A stretch of 64,000 nt of DNA from Sorex araneus (lineage: Eukaryota > Chordata > Mammalia > Eulipotyphla > Soricidae): the NCBI RefSeq assembly GCF_027595985.1, contig NC_073304.1:48711137-48775136 (forward strand). The letters run 5' to 3'. The notes under the pieces were generated by a model, which was not told where the DNA came from, ran no database searches, and saw nothing but the letters and a program-made list of their open reading frames with translations. A program made the position numbers and the translations under genes. Position 1 is the first letter of the stretch, and each line of letters opens with the position of its first letter. This document shows positions 52,705-64,000 of this stretch, in pieces.

Positions 52705-52948
52705 GGGCTGGAGCGATAGCACAGTGGTTGGGCGTTCGCCTTGCACTCGGCCAACCCGAGTTCAATTCCTCCGCCCCTCTCGGAGAGCCAGGCAAGCTAC
52801 GGAGAGTATGGTGCCCACGCGGCAGAGCCTGGCAAGCTACCCGTGCATATTGGATATGCCAAAAACAGTAACAATAAATCTCTCAATGAGAGATGTTACT
52901 GGTGCCCGCTCAAACAAATCGATGAGCAACGGGATGACAGTAACTGAC
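52705..52948 (+). mobile_element. Long shrew SINE subfamily without an A-tail
   Basis: GGGCTGGAGCGATAGCACAG, TCCGCCCCTCTCGGAGAGCC, GCCAAAAACAGTAACAAT and an end GGGATGACAGTAACTGAC. Target-site duplication TAAACTATGTT at 52694-52704 and 52949-52959. Confidence 0.92.
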
Positions 52949-53203
52949 TAAACTATGTTAATTTTTATATTTTAGACGTAATCAAATTCTTTTTGATTTC
53001 TTCTTTTCCTTTGAGAAATGGGAGATTCTCTAAAACTTTAGTTTATATTATGCATTTAGAGATTTTGTTTTGTGTTCATGGGAGGAAGCAAATACTGGTA
53101 AGGAAGCTAAGGTATTGTGAAAGGAAATAACGACATTCCTCACTGATCCTGGGTTTTGGCTTATTTTTATTTTTAATTTTTTAGTTAACAGTACCTGTCT
53201 TTT

Positions 53204-53384
53204 TTTGTTTTGTTTTGCTTTGCTTTTTCGGTCACACACAGCGATGCACAGGGGTTACTCCTGGCTTTGCACTCAGAAATCACCCCTGGCGGTGCTCGGG
53301 GACCATATGGGATGCTGAGAATCGAACCTGGGTCGGCCACATGCAAGGCAAATGCCCTACCCACTGTGCTATCGCTCCAGCCCC
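53204..53384 (-). mobile_element. Shrew SINE, full length, young
   Basis: Antisense. GGTTACTCCTGGCTTTGCAC, GGGACCATATGGGATGCTG and TGTGCTATCGCTCCAGCCCC. Target-site duplication AACAGTACCTGTCTTTT / AACAGTACTTGTCTTTT at about 53187-53203 and 53385-53401. Confidence 0.95.
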
Positions 53385-54092
53385 AACAGTACTTGTCTTT
53401 TTAAAAGTTTTAGGCAACCTGATCTTTGCACTGCTCATTTCAACTCTTGTGTTTACCTGGCTCTTACAGCGTCCAAGGAACACAATTTTTAAGTTGACAG
53501 AGAATTTCCCATTCACCTGTAAATCTCACATAGCCTTTTGTTATTGCTAATTCGAAAATTTGCTAGAATAATTTTAACTCTAATACAATTTGTAGTATTA
53601 TGAGTCAGGAGGAATAATTTCTAGTCATTAAGAGTACTCTAAGAAAGTGAATTTTTGTATTTCTTGAAGGACATGAGAGGGTCACAGCCACCCCAATAGA
53701 TTCTCATCCTGTAACATTTTACAGAAGACTTATGAGCTATGACACTCTAACTTTGTCCAAAACTACACCTAATTTATGAGGTATATAAGCAGGAAATGCA
53801 AGACACAAAATATTAACTCTGATTGGAAGGGTGAATGCTTCTCCCCTATCCACCTTACCACTACCCTATCTCCCCTGGAGCTGAAATAAACTCAGCTTCC
53901 CCCAAAATGTGGTATAAAATGGTTTTCCTAGTGCCAATTGTCAGTTGTGCTTTTATTTAGCCATTGATAAATCTATAAGAATCACATTGGAACTTGTGTT
54001 AAAGTAAACCCACTTGCGTGCTTTGTATTGGTGACCTTATGTTTTGTTTTGTTTTATTTTGCTAAGTAAAACTGGATTCAGATTTAGCATGA

Positions 54093-54251
<159 letters not shown>

Positions 54252-54388
54252 TAAATCTCAAGTTCAATCAGATTCACAAAGTTTACTTGGGGCTTCTGTC
54301 TCCATTTTCCAAATGATCCAAGTTTGAGTTCTATTTGTATAAGGTTTGTATAAGTTCTATTTGTAAATTCCATCATTCTATAATCTTT

Positions 54389-54567
54389 TTTTTTTTTTTT
54401 TTGCTTTTTGGGTCACACCTGGTGATGCACAGGGGTTACTCCTGGATCTGCACTCAGGAATTACCCCTGGCCGTGCTCAGGGGACCATATGGGATACTGG
54501 GATTTGAACCCGGGTTGGCCGCGTGCAAGGCAAACGCCTTACCCGCTGTGCTATCTCTCCAGCCCCG
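54389..54567 (-). mobile_element. Shrew SINE, full length, young
   Basis: Antisense. A T-run tail, GGGTCACACCTGGTGATGC, GAACCCGGGTTGGCCGCG and TGTGCTATCTCTCCAGCCCC. Target-site duplication TTCTATAATCTTT on both sides. Confidence 0.95.
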
Positions 54568-54649
54568 ATTTCTATAATCTTTATTGCTTAAGAAGACATA
54601 AAAACATTTCCTCCTTAAATGAGAAATCTCTCTGTATATTTGTTTTTAA

Positions 54650-54770
54650 GAACATATTTAACTATTTTTTAACATATTTAACTATTCAACATATTTAACT
54701 CTTTAACATACTATTTAACTATTTAACATACTAAATATTATTTAACATATTCAACATATTTAACTATTTC
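54650..54770. repeat. Minisatellite of AACATATTTAACTATT-like units
   Basis: About seven imperfect units of 16-20 bp built from AACATATTTAACTATT with length variants. Confidence 0.85.
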
Positions 54771-56049
54771 TTCCCCTAAGCTTTAGGTATTTTCTTTCCA
54801 AAGCCAAATAGTCCTTTTAGATATGGTTGAAAAAGACAAATGGGTATTTGCAAAGACATATTCTAAATAGGACACTACCCTCTTGCTTACTTTCCTTAGT
54901 GTGGGATTATTGCCAAAATGTGGTCAGCTGCTTGTCACTGAGAACTTGTTTCCTTGTTACAGGTTAAGTTTTTGTTTTCTATGGGAAAACCACTGCACTC
55001 CTCTCCACTCTCCTTTTCCCCCCAAATATCAGCTAAAAATTGCTATGTTCTGAACTAGTAATTAATGAGGTAGAATGAAGAGACCCAGTCATACTTGTTC
55101 AGAGTTTATTTTCAGACTTTAAATTTTTAAATAATAAATATTAATGTTAGCAGGTGATTTGCACAAGGACCCCAGTAAACACAAGTCACAAGGAGCAAAT
55201 CTGAAATTTGTGTACAGAACTAGTTCATTGTTGAACTCCTAGAAGATTTAGCACTCCAGACTTGTATGAGAAAGCATCTTTTGGTCTAAAGTAGAGATCA
55301 AAATAAGTGATTTCATAGAAGTTGGGTCATGAGCTTCAAACACAGTTATGCATATGTTCTCAAATATGTAAAATATGCTTCCATCTTTAATGATGCCTGG
55401 TTTCATAAATCGCATCACTCTCATATCTTACAAGATTCAGTTTCCAACTGACCGTTGTGAACCAAGGGTGGAATAGATTATTATCTAGTCAACACAGGAC
55501 AGGCCATTTCATTTATCTAGCCATCAACTTCTTCTTTGTAAAAGAACAAAGTGAACTTCAGGCTGCAGAATGCTGAGATGAGTTTATGCTATGCCGTGGG
55601 GCTCTGGCTGTGCTGAGAGCTGGCTGGCAACAAATCCCACTCAACCCCATGATCACAGATGCCATTCTCCACCTGCGCTCCTGTGCTCTTTCCCATGTCT
55701 GGGGGAAGTGGAGAATTTTAGCCCCACCCAGGAAGCCCAGGGCTAAGGTGTCCCTGTCCCTTCCTGCTATCCAGCTGCACATCTCATGGGCAGTGACTCA
55801 CTAACTGGCTAGGGGTTAATAACCATTGACCCTTCTGAGTAAATATGTTCTGTTCATAAAAAGATGAACTTTAGTCCATCCCAGAAAGTCTGACCTTACA
55901 CCTTTTGATAATTTTTAAAATCTTTCAGCCCAGTTAGTGTTCACTCGGGACTGAACAATTTCTGAGGTTTTTCCACAGCAGCATGAAATATAATGTTAAA
56001 AAGTGGTAATAACTAACAAAAAAATGGTAATAACTAACCATCATAACAC

Positions 56050-56250
56050 ATAAGGAATGTGTGACCAGGAGTAATTCTAATAGCTTTGTTTATATAATCT
56101 TTTAAAACAAAGCAACCCTAAGTTATATAGGTACAGTTATGCTTTTTTATTTAACTGCAAGAGATGAGACATGAAGATATTTAGTAGCTTGCCTGGGATC
56201 CCATAACTAAGACATAAATGTATATAATGGATATTTGGAGCCCATGTCCT
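56050..56250 (-). mobile_element. MIR
   Basis: Antisense MIR word order: TAATAGCTTTGTTTATATAATC, AAGCAACCCTAAGTTATATAGG, GAGATGAGACATGAAGATA, TAGTAGCTTGCCTGGGATC. Confidence 0.65.
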
Positions 56251-56312
56251 TCTCCAAGTTTTGGCTGTGCCAGCTCCTACCGTCTGTAGTCACCAGCCTC
56301 TGTAATGGATAA

Positions 56313-56648
<336 letters not shown>

Positions 56649-57054
56649 TGATTATAACTTGGTTTTGAGTTTGCACTGTGGCTTGATCAGTTCCAAAGAA
56701 AGAGTCAAAAAAAGGAAGTTGAACAAGAGAAGCATTGCTTAAAGCCCACTTAAGCAGATCTTTCCTGTGTACTTAAGGTTTCCACAGTGGCCCTTTCACT
56801 TCACTGCTGTTTGTTAGAGCTGCTCAATGTGTGCTTGTGTGGTGTAACATGAGTTAGTTGACCATTGTCTTACCTTGTGCACTTGACAACTTATTTCGTG
56901 ATAGGCTTGAGGTAGTGATACACATGTTTTTATTATGAGTATAATTTTGTTCACTAATAGCTATTATTGTTTGGATGCAATCTGAGTTCTTTGCCTTATC
57001 TGAGAAATTATTTTTTAGCAAATATAGAGGAAAGCACTAAGAACATAATAATAC

Positions 57055-57190
57055 GTTGGGGTTAGTGGATAAGGTGCTGGCCTTACACACAGCCAGCCCA
57101 AGTTCAATCTTTGGCACCTCCAAGAGTGATCTCTGCATGTAAAAGCAGTAGTAAACCCTGAGTACTTCTGGGTGTGACCAAAAAAAGGGC
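57055..57190 (+). mobile_element. Shrew SINE, diverged
   Basis: Sense. CTGGCCTTACACACAGCCAG, AGTTCAATCTTTGGCACC and GGGTGTGACCAAAAAAAG. Confidence 0.8.
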
Positions 57191-57234
57191 AAAAATAATC
57201 CAAATATATATATAATACAAATTTCATTAAACTA

Positions 57235-57475
57235 GAAATATGCATCTTTGTGACCAAGCAATCTACTTGCTGATATAGACCCTCAAGGCAACACTTGAAC
57301 ATGTGTATAAGGGAGCATGAGGGAAAAATAATTGTGCAGTATTGATTATAGAGGCAAAATAATGTTCTGATGTCCATTGATAAGAGACTGAGTAAATAGG
57401 TTGTGGAATATCCATGCTGTAGAATAATATGTAGCAACTGAAAAGAATAAAGTTGATGTACATGTACTTCTCTAG
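57235..57475 (+). mobile_element. Old L1 ORF2 3' region, sense
   Basis: GACCAAGCAATCTACTTGC, CCTCAAGGCAACACTTGAAC, ATGTGTATAAGGGAGCATG, GATGTCCATTGATAAGAG and AATAATATGTAGCAACTG follow the old mammalian L1 order. The reading frame is broken. Confidence 0.75.
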
Positions 57476-57539
57476 GTAACCTTCCACAGGGAAGCCAAAA
57501 ACAAATATTAGGAAACAAGTTACATTAAAAATACATTCA

Positions 57540-57670
57540 GGGTCCAGATGAGATAGCAGTATGGTCCTCCAATCCCTGAGTGCAGAGCCAGAAGTAAGCC
57601 CTGAGCATCGCAGGGTGTGGCCAAAAAACCAAAACCAAGACCAACAACAATGACAACAACAGCAACAAAA
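57540..57670 (+). mobile_element. SINE with internal deletion
   Basis: Head GGTCCAGATGAGATAGCAG joins directly to GGTCCTCCAATCCCTGAGTG, so the tRNA-like middle is missing. The end is GGGTGTGGCCAAAAAACC plus an AAC-rich tail. Confidence 0.8.
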
Positions 57671-57722
57671 AATATTCAATACGATACTATTTACACATGT
57701 TTCAAAAATTATTATATTTTAT

Positions 57723-57945
57723 GAAGGTTGGAGAGATAGCTCAAAAGGCTGACAGGAGACACCAAGTCAGACCCCTGGTAACACATGTCCCCACCACCCC
57801 CAGTACTGCTAGGTGTATTCCTTGTGGCACCCAGAACTTCTGGGCTGGAGCAGCATCGTATCACTGGACAGTTCCACCCAGTTGGCCAATTATTGCTAGG
57901 AGTGGTCTCTGGGCCTATGAGCATTGCTTGGGAGGCCCCCAAAGT
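57723..57945 (+). mobile_element. Old SINE copy
   Basis: GAAGGTTGGAGAGATAGCTC, AAGTCAGACCCCTGGTAAC and GGAGTGGTCTCTGGGCCTATG. Related to the copy at 58640. Confidence 0.6.
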
Positions 57946-58639
57946 CAATATTTTCTGTATGTATATAAATAAACCCACAAAAATGCCTGGAATTTTTGTG
58001 GGACACTAAACTGCCCTTGGTGATCTTCCCTAAAGAAATGTACAGAATTGGGGATGGCCAAAGAAGGAGATATTAGCCCTATCTCTAATGGTTTGCTTTT
58101 TTACAAGTTCAAGGTATTGTGTCTTACTTGCAAAATTTAAATACTATAATAAAAATGTACTCACATACATATATTTATCAGGTGGTACTCTATGAAAAGT
58201 ATTTCTTCCTTCCAGAAACAGTTCTAAAATCAATTTTACAAGGACTTCCAGGTTACTAGATACCCCTTTTCACATGTTTCACATTATTTGATCCTGCGTG
58301 CGCTTTAACATGGCCACTAGTCAAAGAAAATGCTGTCTTTGGGTGTTTGTTAGCTGGTGAAGTAAAATATCAGGTGATTTGATTCTTGCGTGGGAAAGAA
58401 AGTCAAACAAATCTGTGACATGCACATCTCAGAATGACAGCCAGCTCCCTGCCTCTTAGGTAAAGCCCAGACCTGCCATATTTGTTGTCTCATTCAGCCC
58501 TTCTATATCACGACATTAATGACCACAATCTCGGGTGCTAAGTTAGAGTTAAAGAGTGAAGTGTGAAGAGAGATGAGTGATTCTCACTCAGTGACCTCAC
58601 CTCTTACCTGACAGATAACATTAACATTCTGTTCTGGGC

Positions 58640-58830
58640 AGGCTCTAGAATTAATTTGAGGCCCAGGGGTGGAGACGTGGCTGGTGTTCATGAGTTTTGT
58701 CCCCCGCAAACTGAGCCCAAGCACACTGCATCTCGGGCCTAAGCTCTGAGCAATCAGGTCCACACTCTGTATTGTTGGGAGTGGCCCTGGGCCTCTGAGC
58801 ACTAATGGGGAGGCACCTAATAAAAAAAAT
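58640..58830 (+). mobile_element. Old SINE copy
   Basis: GTTGGGAGTGGCCCTGGGCC, TCTGAGCACTAATGGGGAGG and CAAGCACACTGCATCTCGGG parallel the 3' part of 57723-57945. Confidence 0.45.
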
Positions 58831-58901
58831 AATAATTTTATCAGGACCCAGAAAAAACAAATAATCACCTCTCTACACGAGCTAGATCAAAACTCTTGAC
58901 A

Positions 58902-58980
58902 TGGGGCCTGGAAGACTAGTGTGATAGTTCAGTACGTTGGAAGCCTGGACTTGGCCTTTGTAGATCTGTTTCAGGATTTT
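58902..58980 (+). mobile_element. SINE head fragment
   Basis: GGGCCTGGAAGACTAGTGTG, ATAGTTCAGTACGTTGG and CTGGACTTGGCC. Confidence 0.45.
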
Positions 58981-59215
58981 ACCATGAACCTAACTCCCAC
59001 CTTTCTGCTTAATCTACAGTTTTCAGTGCTCTTTTTACTTTCAGAACCTCTTATATATTTCCTTAATCTCTATTTGTTTCTCAGTTCAAATTCCTGAGAA
59101 GGACAATGTGATTAGTGTGACCCCTAAGCTTATACACAAGTTAGATTCCTTCCTAGCCTGAAGATCGGTTGCTTTGGATCAGGTTCTCTTGCATTGATTC
59201 TCTTGGCTACATGTA

Positions 59216-59336
59216 GCCTGGCAAGCTACCCGTGGTATATTCGATATGCCAAAACAGTAACAACAAGTCTCACAATGGAGACGTTACTAGTGCCTGTTCG
59301 AGCAAATCGATAACAACTGGACGACAGTGCTACAGT
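59216..59336 (+). mobile_element. Long shrew SINE subfamily, 5'-truncated
   Basis: Only the 3' half is present, from GCCTGGCAAGCTACCCGTGG to GACGACAGTGCTACAGT. Perfect 10-bp target-site duplication GCTACATGTA at 59206-59215 and 59337-59346, so the truncation happened at insertion. Confidence 0.9.
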
Positions 59337-59574
59337 GCTACATGTAACAGAAAACCTAGCAAAAGCCCATCAACCTTCAAGAACTTACATGAGCTACCAC
59401 AGAACAAGAAGTGCAGAGGTTGGGCCTTTCCAAGATTGGATTATTCAGCAGCACAAGTATTCAGGCTCCAGCTCTGTTTTATTTTGGCTTTTCTGTCTGA
59501 GAAAAATAGGACAGCAGCAAGGACTTTATTTTCAACTTTTTTTTTAAACAGTAACTAGGGGAGCAAGCAGTGGG

Positions 59575-59778
59575 GAGGGGGGCCACAGTGGCTGCTCCCG
59601 GCAATGCTCAGCCTAACTGCGTGGGCTGACCAGTGCCAGGTTCAAGGTGGGTAGTGCTGTCCAGTGCTTGGGAGGCAACAGGCCTACCCTTCATGGTGGT
59701 AGTTAATGCTTTTCTGAGAATCAAATTCATGACCTTGTACTTGCTCTGCCACATTGACCCATATCATATCCCTGGCCC
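59575..59778 (-). mobile_element. Old SINE copy
   Basis: Antisense. GGGGCCACAGTGGCTGCTCC, GGCAATGCTCAGCC and CATATCCCTGGCCC; strongly diverged. Confidence 0.45.
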
Positions 59779-59915
59779 ATATCTCTTATCCCGAAGGACT
59801 TACTACTTCTCTCATTAAACTGAGTGTCATTGCATGTCCATGACAACACCAGTCACTGATGAAGGAAACAGAATTCCCATGATTGGCCTAATCAAACATG
59901 ATTCACTTCCTAGTT

Positions 59916-59961
59916 CAGCCCTGACAGTATCTGGCCTCCAGCCCTGACAGTATCTGGCCTC
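59916..59961. repeat. 23-bp tandem duplication
   Basis: Two adjacent identical copies of a 23-mer starting CAGCCCTGACAG and ending TGGCCTC. Confidence 0.9.
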
Positions 59962-60364
59962 CACCTAATTGAACAGCATAGAAATTCTTTTAGCAGAAAG
60001 AGTCTATAGGAGAGGTCCAGTGAGACACTCAAGTGATCACATATAAGTTGTACTCTCCTCTGGGTTCTCTTCATATAGGAGTCGAACCAGGGCTCTCTTA
60101 GAAAGGGCAATATTAGTAACAGATACAATAATAAACATTTCTCAAACAGTCCGGCTTCTGTTTCTGTTCTCCAATGCCAACTTGCACACAGTGGTTCCTT
60201 GTTAGCTGGTGAGGTAATAAGTGAATTTTGATTTCTCCTTTATATGTCTTGTATTTTAGTGTTAATCGTATAAGTGGAAAAAATTGATATTTAAAAAGTT
60301 AACACCCACTGGGTGCTTTAAAAAAAGATGTGGTTCCAAAAGAAATGCTTCTTGGCAGTTATAA

Positions 60365-60589
<225 letters not shown>

Positions 60590-61744
60590 TAGTGCTTCTT
60601 CATAGTGTTTGTCATTTATAAACACCTCACGCAGAGCTTTACTAATTTTTTTGTCATTTGACATCAGTAGGTCCTATTAATCTCCCCTCAATGAGATGTA
60701 CATTCTCAATGAACAGAGAGTCTGCCGAGGTTATTCATTCAAGCCACATCCACAGCATCTTGTGCACAAGGCACTCTGAAAGTATTAGCACTGACTGCCT
60801 GAATAGATGACTTCATTCTCAGCAGCATGCAGAGTGGAGGGGCATTGCTTTTGATTCGTGTTCTCCCCATAAGCCTTGAGGGTAGAAAGCCTGTCGCCAT
60901 TTTGTTGGTGAGGAAACTGACTCATTCAGATCACAGTGCTGACAAACGCCGTTCTGTGGCCCTGCTTTCCAGGTCCACATTTAGCAATCTTCTTTATACT
61001 CAGCATTTAGAAGAAGAGACATAACCTAAATATTTTCAATTTTAATAATATGAAAGTAGGCAATTTTATTAACTACCCTAGCAAATAAATCTGGTTTGTA
61101 TTTACTAGGTAGAATTAGAATGTTCCATGGAAATTTGTATGCACATATAAACCATGCACGCTAATGGTTCTCATTTTACTTTTTACATAACCACGTCAGA
61201 TTTACTGGGGTCTCTCTCTTTAATGTGGGTAACTCTTTAAGTCTGCACTCCATCCTAGGATGGATTTTTCCCTGATGTTAAGTGTGAATTAGATTTTCCT
61301 CCCCTAGTCTTTCCATCATACACACAATTAATGAAGAGATTCTGAATTTGATTTTGATTCTGAATTTGATTTCCACAAAGGCTAAGTCTTCTGCACTCCT
61401 CGCCCATTTCCAGGAGTCAGTGTGATGGAAGCACACTCAGGGTTGGACTTAGGATGGGACTCATTCAGGAGACAGAAAGAATATAAGGTAGCCAGGACCA
61501 CTGCCACCTTCTTTCCCTTCACTCAGAATTTGGAGACTCTCTGGGACAAGGAACTCAAAAGATGCGTATGATGAGAGAATGTGCCAAGAGGCAAGAGAGT
61601 CTCTAAGGGAGGATATTGGGAACCTACTAAGAGACAAACTTAGCAGTGCTGTTCATCTCCTCCAATAAAGTAAAACCTAGGAGGAAGCATTGTGGAGGTA
61701 ACAAAAGGTTGGGCAGTGGCGGGGGGAGGGGGGCAGGTGAGGGT

Positions 61745-61880
61745 GAGACACAGAGATAGTACAAGGGTACGGCCTCACCCTGCATGCAGCTGACCCCAGT
61801 TCATCCCTGGCACCACATATGGTTTCCTAACCCCTGAGTGCCACCAGGTATGGCCCCAAAATCAAAAAATAAAAAACAAA
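61745..61880 (+). mobile_element. Shrew SINE, diverged
   Basis: Sense. CAGAGATAGTACAAGGGTAC, CCTGCATGCAGCTGACCCC, TCCCTGGCACCACATATGG and GTATGGCCCCAAAATC. Confidence 0.8.
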
Positions 61881-62426
61881 TATTTGGACATGTTTGTATC
61901 CCAAACCCCAAATAGGAAACTCTCACCCCAAGACCCAAGCTCACCTCACCTAATGTCTGCATGCAGCGTTTTGTACATCAGGGTGCTTTGTGCATGTCTT
62001 CATCATTTCTAGTTGTAGTTTTATATGACTTTAAATTTATTTCTTGTTAAAAGTGCTTTACTATTCATAACACAAGCTAATTGCCTCTAATTTAACTAGC
62101 TTCTTGTTGACTGAAAAATAGCATTAATTTTGTGTATATGTGTTTGCCTGACTGAATGAACAGAAATCTAGACTTAAATTCTGAATTAAGGTTTCTTTGT
62201 ACCACCATGTCAATCCTGACTGACACTGACTAAGCCTCTGGAGTGGTGGTTTAAATGTAGACTTTCTGACCTCACCACTTGGGACTCTGTATTTTAACAA
62301 AATGCATTTTACTAGTTAGCTCACATCTCCATCTAGCCCTATCCAGATTTCATCTAGCATCTGATTCATCCTCTTGCCTGAGGAATTTTTCTCACTCCTA
62401 GATCTTCTACCCAAAAGATGTTTCTT

Positions 62427-62601
62427 GGGCCAGAGCACTAGTACAGCAAGTAGGCTCTTGCCCTGCATGCAGCCAACCTGGTTTCCATCCCCAGCACCAC
62501 ACATGATCCTCAGAGCCCCACCAAGAGCGATTCCTGTGCACTAAGTCAGGAGTGAGCCCTAAGCACTTCCGGGTGTGACCCAAAGACACAACAACAAAAA
62601 A
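62427..62601 (+). mobile_element. Shrew SINE
   Basis: Sense. GGGCCAGAGCACTAGTACAG, GCCCTGCATGCAGCCAACC and GGGTGTGACCCAAAGAC with an A-rich tail. Confidence 0.88.
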
Positions 62602-62971
62602 CTATGATGTTTCTATGAGCCCCTCTTTTATCCTTCGTTGTCCGACATATTCGTCATTAATGGGAGGCTTACTACTTTCTTGATAGATCAATTTTTGAAT
62701 AAATTAATGTGCATTTGTTTGCTTGTTTGTCTGTTGACATTAATATAATGTTAATATCTCAATAGATCATAGCTGTGTTTGTTTCTCTCCATTCTGTGCC
62801 TTGGACAGGCATTGAACTCAAATTTCAAGAATCATGAAGCACCCAGCATATATCATTATTTATAAATTCCTAAGCTGAAGCTATATTTTCGGGGTGGGAG
62901 AGGAGTAAGGAATCTAATAGTAAAATTGTAATGGTATCCTAATCTCACAGACAAAATGAGTCAAGACTTTA

Positions 62972-63170
62972 GGGGTCTGAGAGATAATACAGAAGGTAAG
63001 GCACTTGGCTTGCACAAGACCAACCTGGACTCAATCGCCAGCACTGTATTTGGTTCCCTGAGCAATGCCAAGAGTGATCTTTGAGCACAGAGCCAAGAGT
63101 AAGCCCTGAGCACAGCTGAGTGTGGCCCCAAAACAACAAAAACTAAAAAATAAAACTAAAAATAAAATAA
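62972..63170 (+). mobile_element. Shrew SINE
   Basis: Sense. GGGGTCTGAGAGATAATACA, GGACTCAATCGCCAGCAC, GAGCACAGAGCCAAGAGTAAG and GTGTGGCCCCAAAAC, with an A-rich tail. Confidence 0.88.
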
Positions 63171-63894
63171 AGTACCTGCTTGCCTCTCCCTTCTTGTCTT
63201 AAATGTTTTAACGTTTATATAATTTTTAAGGTTTTACCAATAGTTTCTTTACTTTAGAAATGTATCCCAGATGTATTCTTTTAGCATATTTGTCTGGTAG
63301 TTTGTTGCAGACAGAAATCCATTTGTCCAAGAAACCCCAAATTTAAAAACTATTATTTTTAAAAAATTCTATGAGAATGTTTTGTTAAGTGCTCATTATC
63401 TTCTCCTGAGACTGGCCTGCATCTCAGCTTAAGATGTATCCTTTCAGCTCTTCCCTCTAGAGAAGCTTGTGTTCTCTTTTGAACCACCCCCCCGCCCTCA
63501 CATTCTCACATCCATTTAAGCAAATATGGTTTTTAAAAACTAGTTTACTTCCAAAAATACCTTATTAAAAACTAATAAATATATAGGAAACTTTGAAATT
63601 GTCAATAAAATTCCTTACCTCTTGTTATGTGGTATTTTCAAAATGAACACAGTTAATGCATGTTATTGGAGCAAAATTATATATTACTTAAACAAAGATT
63701 TAAAACTGCAATGTCATTCTAGACTTATACTGAATAAAATCCTTTTTAATTTTCTAGGAGTATCTTAGCCTATTCAGGTGTATTTCAGACACAAGAATCT
63801 GGAATGAAACCATCATAAAAGACAAGCATCCAAGGATCAATATCTCGAAGGGGCTCCTTTCTTTAGCTTGGGCTAGACTTTATTGATGGCCTAG

Positions 63895-64000
63895 CATTTA
63901 TTGATGCTATAGATTTATCTACATTGTAGGCTCTAGAGCACACAAATCTTAGTTGTGCTCTTTTACTAGCTGTGTAACTTTGAGAAGTTACATTTTCCTC
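63895..64000 (+). mobile_element. MIR, cut by the window end
   Basis: Sense MIR: GTAGGCTCTAGAGCACACAA, TTTTACTAGCTGTGTAAC and TTTGAGAAGTTACATTTTCC correspond to the core and CTTGGGCAAGTTACTT region. Confidence 0.65.

Noticed and set aside
60870-60990. Diverged MIR (GGTGAGGAAACTGACTCATTC)
   Set aside because: One core word matches but the flanking order is not convincing.

Overview
This window is mammalian nuclear DNA, almost certainly from a shrew (Soricidae, probably Sorex). The main evidence is about fifty copies of a tRNA-derived SINE whose head reads GGGGCTGGAGCGATAGCACA and whose body carries the box-B-like GGTTCGATTCC. I know this element from shrew genomes. Shrew-type LINE-1 3' ends and older shared mammalian repeats (MIR, L2, old L1) are also present. 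Coding is sparse, split into short exons with GT/AG borders, and lies entirely on the + strand.

Positions 1 to about 29,150 are the 3' half of TRIM9, a brain E3 ubiquitin ligase. Two exons (2625-2770, 3878-4016) encode the fibronectin type III domain. Three in-frame, phase 1-1 cassette exons of 189, 42 and 24 nt (19594-19782, 22217-22258, 22670-22693) encode a linker. Three exons (23462-23765, 26539-26701, 27483-27545) encode the SPRY domain up to the stop. Reading through the donor after 4016 gives an alternative C-terminus that stops at 4066. The intron after the 42-nt cassette appears to start with GC instead of GT. The 5' exons (RING, B-boxes, coiled coil, COS) lie outside the window.

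Positions of about 29,150-48,060 are intergenic. They are crowded with SINEs, 5'-truncated L1 insertions with readable target-site duplications, two large GAAA/GGAA microsatellites, and two pairs of diverged direct duplications.

Positions of about 48,060-64,000 hold the 5' part of PYGL, liver glycogen phosphorylase. A CpG-island promoter is followed by exon 1 with the start codon (48538-48780) and exons 2-4 (54114-54215, 56454-56532, 60438-60541). Together they encode about the first 176 of about 847 residues, including the regulatory serine and AMP-site residues. The rest lies beyond the window. A head-to-tail TRIM9-PYGL order matches what I recall of human chromosome 14q22.

I see no bacterial-type system, CRISPR array, or complete viral gene. 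The most interesting signals are the cassette cluster with its GC donor and surrounding SINE-poor interval, the two alternative 3' ends of TRIM9, and a long SINE subfamily that ends without an A-tail.
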